Shown: piece after piece, positions 6,933-13,279 of the stretch
How positions within the stretch are numbered: the first letter of the stretch is position 1
Layout: each line of letters begins with the position of its first letter
Source: a virus
Virus record (IMG/VR): IMGVR_UViG_3300049734_000338
Span: 1 to 28,439 of that record
Length of the DNA: 28,439 bases
Direction: 5' to 3' (one strand)
The notes under the pieces: model-generated
Databases searched by the model: none
Told to the model about the DNA's origin: nothing
What the model saw: only the letters and a program-made list of their open reading frames with translations
Position numbers and translations under genes: made by a program

Positions 6933-7295
6933 GTGACCGATCTCCGAGAGCAGCTCATGACGGAGCTTCGCTACGTGAACACCCGCCTCGGTATCCCGAT
7001 GGCGCCGCGCGAGACCGAAGGCGACCTGGGTGACGTCGCCGCCCGCTCCGAGGACCGCGAGCGCGATGCCGATGCTCGCGCCCGGTACTTCGCCCGGCTG
7101 CGGGAGATCGAGGCGGCGCTCGTCCGCCTCTCTGACGGCTCCTACGGTGAGTGCCTGGACTGCGGAAGCGCGATCGCGCCGGCGCGGCTGCAGGCGCTCC
7201 CGACCGTCGAGACCTGCCGAGGATGCCAGGAAAAACGAGAAGCCGCAGCGGCGGCGCGCACCACGCGCGGCTTCGACACCGAGGAGGACGAATGA
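6933..7295 (+). CDS. DksA/TraR-family zinc-finger protein
   Basis: A 120-residue protein with the DksA/TraR layout: an N-terminal helical hairpin (about 1-65) and a C4 zinc finger with C74, C77, C95 and C98 inside the family signature (DGSYGECLDCG...RLQALPTVETCRGCQ). Family members enter the RNA polymerase secondary channel and change initiation at selected promoters; phage- and plasmid-encoded relatives such as TraR can act without ppGpp. The hairpin tip carries several Asp/Glu residues, as expected for a secondary-channel factor. Start GTG 6933, 10 bases after the previous stop. It probably reshapes host or phage transcription; the target promoters are unknown. Confidence 0.85.
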   Translation: MTDLREQLMTELRYVNTRLGIPMAPRETEGDLGDVAARSEDRERDADARARYFARLREIEAALVRLSDGSYGECLDCGSAIAPARLQALPTVETCRGCQEKREAAAAARTTRGFDTEEDE

Positions 7296-7468
7296 AGCAC
7301 CGCGAGCTCACCCTCGTCGTCACGTGCCTGGATCCCGACGGGGCGATGCCGCTCGGTCAGCGACTGGTCGACGTCAGCCAGGCCATGGCCGAGGCGCTCG
7401 TGAAGCTGGGCGTCACCATCGAGAAGACGGACTGCCGTGGCCGCGAGCTGGACGAAAGGAGCGCGTGA
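7292..7468 (+). CDS. Small unknown protein (58 aa)
   Basis: A 58-residue ORF with ATGA overlap to the DksA-like gene and TGATG overlap to the next ORF. Predicted order is strand, helix, strand (KHRELTLVVTCL, then VDVSQAMAEALVKLGVTI), like a small alpha/beta fold. No catalytic motif is visible and the family is not recognised. Tight coupling to the transcription factor gene is the only functional hint. Confidence 0.5.
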   Translation: MKHRELTLVVTCLDPDGAMPLGQRLVDVSQAMAEALVKLGVTIEKTDCRGRELDERSA

Positions 7469-7560
7469 TGTCGTCTGTGGCTAAGCCTAAGCCCTTACCG
7501 TGGACCGTCACCGCCCCCTGGTCGTCGCTGCTGCGGCGATGGGGCGTGCGACCGTCGTGA
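7468..7560 (+). CDS. Very small ORF (30 aa)
   Basis: A 30-codon ORF defined by a 1-nt overlap at its start (TGATG) and a GTGA overlap at its end. The peptide has Trp and Pro residues (PLPWTVTAPWSSLLRRW) and no motif. It may be a leader-type peptide that carries ribosomes to the gene at 7557. Support is positional only. Confidence 0.35.
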   Translation: MSSVAKPKPLPWTVTAPWSSLLRRWGVRPS

Positions 7561-7916
7561 GCCCGACCGCGCGTTCGCTGAAGCATCTCCGCGCCCTGGC
7601 GGGCGACATGGTCGCCGTCGTCGAGCGCTACAACCCACATGCGCGGCGGCGCATCGACTTGTTCCAGTTTGCCGACCTTGTGGCGGTGATCCCCGGCGTG
7701 CCGGGCACGACCTACGTGCAGACCACGAGCGGCGACAACGTGAGTCATCGGCTGGCGAAGCTGCGCGCCGAGCCCGTGTCGAGCCGCGTCCGGGCGTGCC
7801 TCGCCGCCGGCAACACGGTGCTGATCCACGGCTGGCGGAAGGTCGGCCCACGCGGTGCCAGGAAGACGTGGGACCTGCGGGAGGTCGTCGTGACGGCCGC
7901 GGAGCTGGCGGGATGA
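7557..7916 (+). CDS. Possible restriction-nuclease-like fold protein (119 aa)
   Basis: The GTG at 7557 overlaps the previous TGA; the same frame is open from 7500 but the extra N-terminus is Ala-rich and unlikely. The order of elements resembles a compact PD-(D/E)XK fold: helix with E23 (VVERYNP), strand ending in D40 (DLFQFADLVAV), a strand with a Q-T-T-S turn (YVQTTSGD) where the E-x-K pair normally lies, a helix, and final strands (TVLIHGWRK, TWDLREVVV). Small phage proteins with this pattern are familiar to me but usually unnamed. Because the usual catalytic Lys is absent, it may be inactive or use a variant site. Fold assignment is an inference. Confidence 0.55.
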   Translation: MSPTARSLKHLRALAGDMVAVVERYNPHARRRIDLFQFADLVAVIPGVPGTTYVQTTSGDNVSHRLAKLRAEPVSSRVRACLAAGNTVLIHGWRKVGPRGARKTWDLREVVVTAAELAG

Positions 7917-8080
7917 CCGCCGCCCTCGCCGCCATCACGCCGGCCGAGCTGCAGGAGAAGTACGACCAGCTCACCGACTACGCCTTCCGCCTGCTCAGCG
8001 AGCTGAACGGGGTCCAGCGCGACCGCGAGGACGTGCGGCGGGAGCTGCACGGGCGGCTCAGGCGGCCGGTGGCGGGATGA
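7913..8080 (+). CDS. Small helical protein (55 aa)
   Basis: A 55-residue ORF with ATGA overlaps at both ends. It is helical throughout (ITPAELQEKYDQLTDYAF, then a charged coiled-coil-like segment with RDREDVRRELHGRL). No known domain. Probably an accessory early protein; function unknown. Confidence 0.5.
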   Translation: MTAALAAITPAELQEKYDQLTDYAFRLLSELNGVQRDREDVRRELHGRLRRPVAG

Positions 8081-8275
8081 CCGTCTGCCGCTGCCGCCAC
8101 CTGGTGCGCCGCCACGGCAAGGACGGGGTCTGCCTCGAAGCTGCCCCCCCCACATCGATTCGCGCGCCCCCGGTGTCCGTGCGTGCGCCCGGTCCCGCTC
8201 CGGGGCGTGGTCGGGCTCCAGCGCCGCCTGTTCGACGACACCGACGACCTGCTGATCAGGAGAGCCAGAGCATGA
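8077..8275 (+). CDS. Cys-rich small protein interrupted by a frameshift at a C8 tract
   Basis: The ATG at 8077 overlaps the previous stop and frame 1 reads MTVCRCRHLVRRHGKDG with C4, C6 and C19. After the C8 run at 8144-8151, frame 1 becomes Pro/Arg-rich, while frame 2 reads a good continuation: RCPC, PLRGVVGLQRRLFDDTDDLL, and a TGA at 8273-8275 that overlaps the ParB start in the usual ATGA manner. One extra C in the tract (C8 for C7), or a +1 slip there, would join both halves into a zinc-ribbon-like protein of about 65 residues. Either a sequencing error in the homopolymer or real phase variation or recoding fits. Confidence 0.5.
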
Positions 8276-9720
8276 GCATGAGCACCGAGACCGCGACCTT
8301 CAACGACGCACTCCCACTCGCGAAGCTCCACGAGTCGAAGTGGAACCCTCGCCGCACCTTCGACGCCGCCAAGCTCGCCGAGCTGACGGCCAGCATCCAG
8401 GCGAAGGGCGTGGTGACGCCGCTCCTGGTGCGGCCCAACGCCAGCGGCTACGAGATCGGCGCCGGACATCGCCGGTACCGCGCCGCGAAGGCCGCCGGCG
8501 TGGCCACGGTGCCTGCGCTCATTCGCCCCATGACCGACGAGGAGTTCCTCGAGCTCGTGGTCTTCGAGAACGACGAGCGCGAGGATGTGCACCCGCTCGA
8601 GGAGGCGGCCGGCTACCGCACCATGATGAAAGAGCTGAAGTGGGACGTCGGCCGGATCGCCCAGCGCACGGGCAAATCCGAGAAGTACGTCTACGACCGG
8701 GTGAAGCTGCTCGCCCTGATCCCCGAGGCGCAGAAGCTCTTCCTGGAGAACGCGATCACCGCCGGGCACGCGATCCTCCTGGCGCGCCTGAAGGCGGAGG
8801 ATCAGAAGCGGATCCTCGAGCCCGAGGATCGGGACTGGTCGAAGCAGAGCGTTCTTCTGCGTGAGGACGCGGTGCTGCTCCCGCCCGACCAGGAGGACAC
8901 GCTCGACGAGAAGAAGCTTCCGCTTAAGCCGATCAGCGTCCGCGAGCTGGAGCGCTACATCGCCGAGCACGTCCGGTTCAAGCCGTCCGAGACCGACGCC
9001 TTCCTCTTCCCGGAGACGGCGGCCGCGGTGCAGGCGGCCACCGAGACGAAGAAGAAGATCGTCGAGATCACGCACCTGTCGTTCATCCCGGAGGAGGCGC
9101 GCGAGGGCCGCACGATCCGCGCCGGCTTCTGGAAGTACGCCGGCGGCAAGAAGGGCAAGGCCTGCGACTACGCCGTGACCGGCGTCATCGTGGTCGGGCC
9201 CGAGCAGGGCCAGGCCTTCCCCGTGTGCGTCAACCGCGAGAAGTGCCGCCTGCACTGGGGCAAGGAGATCGCGGCCAAGGAGAAGGCGGCGAAGTCGCCG
9301 GCGAAGAAGACGGCACCTGCCCGCGACGACTACAACGAGCGCTGGAAGCGCGAGCAGGCGGCGCGCGAGGCCGCGCAGGCTCGGTGGAAGAAGGCCCTGC
9401 CGAAGATCCTCGAGGCCGTCGCGGCATGCGTGAAGAAGGCGCCGTTGGAGGCGGGCGGCCTCCTGTCGACGATCCTGCTCGACGAGGTCGGCGGGTATGG
9501 CGGCGCTCGCGTGACGACGGCGGCCGAGTACGTGGCCCGCGGATCCACGGTCGAGGACCTGGTGCGCCACGCGGTCTTCGCCATCCTCGTCGGTGAGGCG
9601 CAGGAGTACAACGCGCCGGACCAGTTCCACAAACGCGCGAAGGCCTTCGGCGTCGACCTCAAGAAGATCCTCGACGCCGCGGCGCCGGTGGAGAAGCCGG
9701 CCGCGAGCCGGATGAAGTGA
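8272..9720 (+). CDS. ParB/Spo0J-like DNA-binding protein (phage type)
   Basis: Start ATG 8272 is set by the Shine-Dalgarno site AGGAGA (8258-8263); the frame is open to 8077 but that part belongs to the preceding gene. The 482-residue product has the ParB N-terminal domain with GAGHRRYRAAKAAG (about 63-76) and the EN..R.D segment (FENDEREDVHPLEEAAGY), both linked to CTP binding and clamp formation in ParB, then an HTH domain (DVGRIAQRTGKSEKYVYDRV, about 125-144). The C-terminal half is specific to phage-type relatives and includes a Cys/His cluster (CVNREKCRLHW) and a Lys/Ala-rich linker. No parA is nearby, so it may act as a regulator or DNA organiser instead of a partition protein. Confidence 0.85.
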   Translation: MSMSTETATFNDALPLAKLHESKWNPRRTFDAAKLAELTASIQAKGVVTPLLVRPNASGYEIGAGHRRYRAAKAAGVATVPALIRPMTDEEFLELVVFENDEREDVHPLEEAAGYRTMMKELKWDVGRIAQRTGKSEKYVYDRVKLLALIPEAQKLFLENAITAGHAILLARLKAEDQKRILEPEDRDWSKQSVLLREDAVLLPPDQEDTLDEKKLPLKPISVRELERYIAEHVRFKPSETDAFLFPETAAAVQAATETKKKIVEITHLSFIPEEAREGRTIRAGFWKYAGGKKGKACDYAVTGVIVVGPEQGQAFPVCVNREKCRLHWGKEIAAKEKAAKSPAKKTAPARDDYNERWKREQAAREAAQARWKKALPKILEAVAACVKKAPLEAGGLLSTILLDEVGGYGGARVTTAAEYVARGSTVEDLVRHAVFAILVGEAQEYNAPDQFHKRAKAFGVDLKKILDAAAPVEKPAASRMK

Positions 9721-9798
9721 CGGCCGAACAGCAGATGGTTTCCCGGGGCGAAGGAGCGCACGGAGCGTAGCCGATTCTCCTCCTCATTCCCCCTGCCG

Positions 9799-9827
9799 CC
9801 GAGCGCCCGGGCACCCTCGACGCTCGG
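9799..9827 (+). terminator. Hairpin after the ParB-like gene (possible terminator)
   Basis: CCGAGCG (9799-9805) pairs with CGCTCGG (9821-9827) around a 15-base loop. There is no U-tract downstream, so it does not look like a standard intrinsic terminator. It could contribute to stopping transcription after the ParB-like gene or be part of the adjacent origin-like region. Confidence 0.3.
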
Positions 9828-9842
9828 GGTGTCGCTGCGCAA

Positions 9843-9861
9843 CTATCCACACGAATCCACA
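9843..9861 (+). promoter_or_regulatory. Two DnaA-box-like sites
   Basis: CTATCCACA (9843-9851) differs by one base from the DnaA consensus TTATCCACA. GAATCCACA (9853-9861) follows one base later in the same orientation and differs at two positions. Tandem sites just upstream of primase-helicase genes could recruit host DnaA. Support is sequence similarity and position only; short motifs arise by chance. Confidence 0.4.
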
Positions 9862-9874
9862 GGCCGGGGCACCT

Positions 9875-9919
9875 ACGCGCACGCGGACGTGAAAACATAC
9901 TTCCGGGTCGCGTGCGCGT
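9875..9919 (+). repeat. Perfect 11-bp inverted repeat before the replication operon
   Basis: ACGCGCACGCG (9875-9885) and its exact reverse complement CGCGTGCGCGT (9909-9919) flank a 23-base spacer that is comparatively A-rich (GTGAAAACATAC). The right arm ends immediately before the GTG at 9920. It could be an operator, an origin element, or an RNA hairpin that affects translation of the next gene. Alternating CG-rich repeats are somewhat easier to form by chance in G+C-rich DNA, but an exact 11-bp match in a gap is notable. Confidence 0.55.
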
Positions 9920-10438
9920 GTGGCAGATGATGAGAGTGACCGCCCCGCCCGATCGCCGCCGCCCATGACACGCGACGAATTCGAAGCCCAGCGGCGCCAG
10001 CTCGTCTGCAAGGACTGCGGGCACGAGGGGCTTGAGCCCGAGCTCAACGCGAACAATGGCGGGCTCCGTCCGGTGTGCTCGGCATGCGGCAGCAAGACGC
10101 CGCTCGCCGGCCAGTCGTGGCTGCCGAAGGCCGAGCCACGGCGCCCTCGTCGCGGGCTCGTCGACGTCGAGACGATCTGGTCGGCCAACGGCGATCATTG
10201 CGCCTTCTGCGGGAAGAGCCGTGCGCTCTGTGAGCGCCTCGGCATCGGGCTCAGTGCGCAGCACATCGTGCCGTTCGCGGAGGCCGGCGACGCCTGGCCG
10301 CTCGTCCCATTCTGCGCGCGGTGCCAGCAGCAGAGCACCGCCGCCCAGGCCGAGACCCGCCGCGTGCAGGCCACCATTGGGGGGCTCGACGCGGTCATCG
10401 CTCGCATCGAAAAAAACCACCCGGAGCTCCTCGGATGA
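9920..10438 (+). CDS. HNH-like zinc protein at the head of the replication operon
   Basis: A 172-residue product from GTG 9920; ATG 9965 is a plausible alternative that would remove 15 low-complexity residues and leave the inverted repeat fully outside the gene. An N-terminal zinc ribbon uses C30, C33, C53 and C56. Residues 94-136 follow an HNH-type pattern: CAFC (C94, C97), the beta-turn QHIVPF with H115, then PLVPFCARC (C132, C135) and QQ where the usual second His would be. The missing last His suggests a variant or inactive nuclease. It overlaps the primase-helicase gene by ATGA, so it is likely co-expressed with replication proteins. Confidence 0.7.
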   Translation: MADDESDRPARSPPPMTRDEFEAQRRQLVCKDCGHEGLEPELNANNGGLRPVCSACGSKTPLAGQSWLPKAEPRRPRRGLVDVETIWSANGDHCAFCGKSRALCERLGIGLSAQHIVPFAEAGDAWPLVPFCARCQQQSTAAQAETRRVQATIGGLDAVIARIEKNHPELLG

Positions 10439-12054
10439 CCCCCTGTTACGACGCCGCCCGGCAGTACCTCGCGCTCGGCCTGCACCCGATTCCATCGCGC
10501 GGCAAGGTCCCGCTCGTCCCGTGGAAGGAGTATCAAGACGCCCCGCCGCACGCGGATCAGATCGACGAGTGGTATGCCGCCCATCCTGACGCCAACGTCG
10601 GGGTTGTGGTCGGCCGCGGACTCATCGTGGTGGATCTGGACGGCGACGGCGCCGAGGGGCTCCTCCACAACGCGAACGTGGCGCTGCCGCGGGATGCCCC
10701 GCGGGTGCGCACGGGCAACGGCTTCCACGTCTATCTCTCGGTCGAGGAGTCGATCGGGGACCGCATCGGCTTGCTCACCGCGCCTAGCGGTGGGAAGCCC
10801 CAGGTCGATGTGCGCGGCATCGGCTTCGTGGTGGCGCCTCCGAGCCTGCATCCGAACGGTCGCCACTACGAGTGGGTTGTCCCCCTCGGTCCGACGATCC
10901 CGCGCGCGCCATCCGTCCTCCTGGATCTCCTCCGCGCGCCCAAGGCCGCGCCGGGCGCAGGGCGCGAGCCCGTTGGGCACGACTGGGTCGCGACGGCGCT
11001 CCGCGGCGTCGGTGATGGGCTCCGGGATGTGACGTGCACGAAGCTCGCGGGCTACCTCATCGGCAAGGGGCTCGACCAGGAGACCGTCACCACCATCCTG
11101 ACCGAGAGCTTCGGCCGCAACTGCACGCCGCCCTTCCCTCCGGGCGATGTGCGCAAGTGCGTGCAGTCGATCGCGCGCAAGCACGGCGTCAACGGCACGG
11201 AGGACCGGGCGATCACGCCGGTGCACGTGAGTCACGTCCTCGACGGCCTGATCAGCGAGATGCAGGCGGGACCCCGATCGACCGTCCCGACGCCGTTTGC
11301 CTCGGTGAACGACTTCCTGAGCGGCGGGTTCGGGGCGGGCGAGCTGACCTACTGCGGCGCTCGCCCGGGCGTGGGCAAGACGGCCCTCGGGCTCGAGCTG
11401 GGACGGAGTGCGGCCAAGCAGAAGCGGTCCGTGCTGATCGTCTCCCGCGAGATGGTGAACACCGCCCTTGCCCGCCGGATGCTCGCCCAGGAAGCCCGGG
11501 TCGAGGCCCGTTCGCTTCGCTCGGGACGGCTGCAGCCCGGCGAACAGCTGGGCGTCGAGCGCGCCCTGCCCAAGCTGAAGGGGCTGCCGATCTGGATGAC
11601 CGACGAGGCGGTGAGCCTCACCGAGATCACCGACATGGTCGCCGGCTGGTCAGTCTCCCCGAAGCTCGACTTCCTGATCGTCGACTACCTGCAGCTGGTG
11701 CGCGCGCCGATGACGATCCGGGAGCGCCGCCTCCAGGTCGAGGCGGTCAGTCACGGACTGAAGACGCTGGCGCTCCAGTTCAAGCTCGCCGTGCTATGTC
11801 TGTCCTCGCTCGCCCGCACCCGAGACGAACGCGGCAAGGAGCGCCGGCCGACCCTCGGCGATCTCCGCGAGTCCGGCGAGCTCGAGCACGACGCTGACAT
11901 CGTGCTGCTGCTCCACCGCGAGCCGATGAAGCCGGAGACGGACTGCATCGTCGCCAAAAACCGGGACGGCCGGGTCGGCGTCGCCCATCTGACCTTCCGT
12001 CACGAGTTCGTCGCCTTTGACGAGGCCGCTCATCCGGATCGCGAGGGCGCATGA
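10435..12054 (+). CDS. Fused primase-polymerase and DnaB-type replicative helicase
   Basis: A 539-residue protein joining two replisome enzymes. Residues 1-165 match the bifunctional primase-polymerase (AEP) domain: VVDLDGDG (D67, D69), GNGFHVYL (H98), and VDVRGIGFVVAPPS with D125. Residues about 185-250 resemble a primase C-terminal helical domain. Residues about 285-530 are a RecA-fold DnaB helicase: Walker A GARPGVGKT (308-316), Walker B FLIVDYLQL (D417), and the late motif LGDLRESGELEHDADIVLLL with its sensor residues. The usual DnaB N-terminal domain is absent, replaced by the primase. It should prime and unwind the phage fork. It overlaps both neighbours by ATGA. Confidence 0.9.
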   Translation: MTPCYDAARQYLALGLHPIPSRGKVPLVPWKEYQDAPPHADQIDEWYAAHPDANVGVVVGRGLIVVDLDGDGAEGLLHNANVALPRDAPRVRTGNGFHVYLSVEESIGDRIGLLTAPSGGKPQVDVRGIGFVVAPPSLHPNGRHYEWVVPLGPTIPRAPSVLLDLLRAPKAAPGAGREPVGHDWVATALRGVGDGLRDVTCTKLAGYLIGKGLDQETVTTILTESFGRNCTPPFPPGDVRKCVQSIARKHGVNGTEDRAITPVHVSHVLDGLISEMQAGPRSTVPTPFASVNDFLSGGFGAGELTYCGARPGVGKTALGLELGRSAAKQKRSVLIVSREMVNTALARRMLAQEARVEARSLRSGRLQPGEQLGVERALPKLKGLPIWMTDEAVSLTEITDMVAGWSVSPKLDFLIVDYLQLVRAPMTIRERRLQVEAVSHGLKTLALQFKLAVLCLSSLARTRDERGKERRPTLGDLRESGELEHDADIVLLLHREPMKPETDCIVAKNRDGRVGVAHLTFRHEFVAFDEAAHPDREGA

Positions 12055-12902
12055 GCCGCGGCGTCTATCGCAGCGTCCACAGCTCGCTCCTGGATGACCC
12101 GGACTACCAGCGTTTGTCCGCCAGAGCGCGCCACGTGCTCCTGACGGCCCGGCTCTGCCTCGCCGCGGGCCCCGCGTGCATCTTCCGGTACTACCCCGAG
12201 GTCCTCATGCGTCAGACCGGCTACACCCGGCGCCAGGTGGCTGAGGCGCTGGAGGAGCTCGCCGAGCAGAACTGGGCCTACGCGGACGGCAGTGTGCTGT
12301 GGATCAGGAACGGCCTGCGACACGACCCGCAGCTCAGAATGCGGGACAAAAAGCACCTCACGGCGGTCGTCCGACAGCTGGACGGGCTTCCTGCGTCCGC
12401 CCTCGTTGCAAAGTTCTGTCAGTACTACCGAATCAGTAGGCCCTTGCAAGGCCCATCGAAGACCAATCCCGATTTGGCCTCCGATACCGATACCGAAGTA
12501 CTACGTACTACCGATACCGAGAAGGATACCCATTCCGCGAAGAAGGGCCTTCGCGGACCCTTGCCGGCGGACACGCCGCCGGCGGATCGATTCGAGGAGT
12601 TCTATCGGCTCTTTCCGCGTAAGGCCGCCCCCGACGATGCCCGCAGAGCCTGGAAGCAGATCACGAAGCAGGTCTCGCCCGACGCGCTGATCGCTGCCCT
12701 CACGCGCCAGCTGCCCGACTTCTCACGCCGACCGCCCGACCGGGTGCCGTACCCGGCCACGTGGTTGCGAGGCGGCCACTGGCGCAACGAGCCCACGATC
12801 ACCCCAGAGGACGACCCCTACCGAGGCTTCCCGGAGCTCTACGACTGTGAGGCCTGCGGGGGTGCGCACGAGACGAAGCAGTGCCCGGTGCCAGCGCCAT
12901 GA
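12051..12902 (+). CDS. Replisome organizer / replication initiator (lambda-O-like layout)
   Basis: A 283-residue protein coupled to the primase-helicase by ATGA. The N-terminal region (about 15-90) looks like a winged helix: LSARARHVLLTARL, then TGYTRRQVAEALEELAEQ as recognition part and a wing. A low-complexity linker (130-180; repeated DTDTE/TDTEKDT) joins a C-terminal helical domain with the FEEFYRLFPRK...ARRAWKQI signature found in many phage replication and helicase-loader proteins. It ends in a zinc-knuckle-like CEACGGAHETKQC (C-x2-C-x3-H-x4-C). Such proteins bind the origin and recruit helicase. The linker-coding DNA carries the repeats described separately, as lambda O carries its own origin. 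Function by analogy; not a named family match. Confidence 0.75.
   Translation: MSRGVYRSVHSSLLDDPDYQRLSARARHVLLTARLCLAAGPACIFRYYPEVLMRQTGYTRRQVAEALEELAEQNWAYADGSVLWIRNGLRHDPQLRMRDKKHLTAVVRQLDGLPASALVAKFCQYYRISRPLQGPSKTNPDLASDTDTEVLRTTDTEKDTHSAKKGLRGPLPADTPPADRFEEFYRLFPRKAAPDDARRAWKQITKQVSPDALIAALTRQLPDFSRRPPDRVPYPATWLRGGHWRNEPTITPEDDPYRGFPELYDCEACGGAHETKQCPVPAP
12421..12583 (+). repeat. Iteron-like repeats and palindromes inside the initiator gene (candidate origin)
   Basis: Within the linker-coding part of the replisome-organizer gene the DNA is less G+C-rich and repeat-dense. CCGATA occurs at 12481, 12487 and 12511, with CCGA following at 12493 and 12517. AGTACTACCGA at 12421 and GTACTACCGATACCGA at 12505 share a longer unit. 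AGTAC-TAC-GTACT (12497-12509) is a short inverted repeat. CCTTGCAAGG (12442-12451) is a 10-bp palindrome. CCGCGAAG/CTTCGCGG (12535-12542, 12549-12556) and GCCGGCGG/CCGCCGGC (12563-12570, 12576-12583) are perfect 8-bp hairpins. Lambdoid origins lie in the same place, inside gene O. Origin function is inferred. Confidence 0.55.
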
Positions 12903-13279
12903 GCCCGACCGCGCCGAAGCGCCCGTGTCCGGTGCCGGGCTGCCGTGAGCTCGTGGAGTCAGGGCGCTGCCAGGCCCACCGGAGCGAGGCGAGGAAGCAG
13001 CAGGACGCCGGACGACGCTACGACCACGCCGAGCGCTACGGGGCCCGCCATCGGGCGTGGCGACGGGCGATCCTCGACCGGGATCCGCTCTGCAGGACGT
13101 GTCAGCGCCGGCCGAGCGTGGTGGCCGATCACGTCGTGCCGATCGAGGAGGGCGGCGCGCGATTCGCGCTCGAGAACGGGCAAGGCCTCTGCCTCGCGTG
13201 CCACAACGCGAAGACCGCGCGCGAGCGGCAGACGAGGGGGGAGGGGGGCATCGGATCTCTGGGAAGTGGCGCCCTGTGA
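12899..13279 (+). CDS. Terminase-adjacent HNH endonuclease
   Basis: The ATG at 12899 overlaps the initiator stop (ATGA); 126 residues. An N-terminal Cys/His knuckle (C10, C15, C24, H27) precedes the HNH core: CRTC (C65, C68), ADHVVPIEEGG (D77, H78), LENGQGLCLACHNAKTARE (N93, C98, C101, H102). Small HNH proteins beside the terminase genes are typical of HK97-like cos phages, where they are needed for efficient cos cleavage by the terminase in studied cases. The position directly upstream of the small terminase supports that role here. All expected HNH residues are present, unlike the protein at 9920. Confidence 0.88.
   Translation: MSPTAPKRPCPVPGCRELVESGRCQAHRSEARKQQDAGRRYDHAERYGARHRAWRRAILDRDPLCRTCQRRPSVVADHVVPIEEGGARFALENGQGLCLACHNAKTARERQTRGEGGIGSLGSGAL

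Larger units (their letters stand above)
9721..9919 (+). other. Non-coding gap before the replication genes; candidate origin or regulatory region
   Basis: This 200-base stretch carries no convincing ORF and is the largest gap in the left half of the window. It holds a 7-bp hairpin (9799-9805 with 9821-9827), two DnaA-box-like sites (9843-9851 and 9853-9861) and a perfect 11-bp inverted repeat (9875-9885 with 9909-9919). It separates the ParB gene from the replication operon, so it may contain a promoter; I could not pick out convincing -35 and -10 boxes. Confidence 0.5.

Noticed and set aside
9843-9861. Full oriC-like DnaA box cluster
   Set aside because: Only two sites with one and two mismatches are present, too few to call a chromosome-type origin; reported only as DnaA-box-like.
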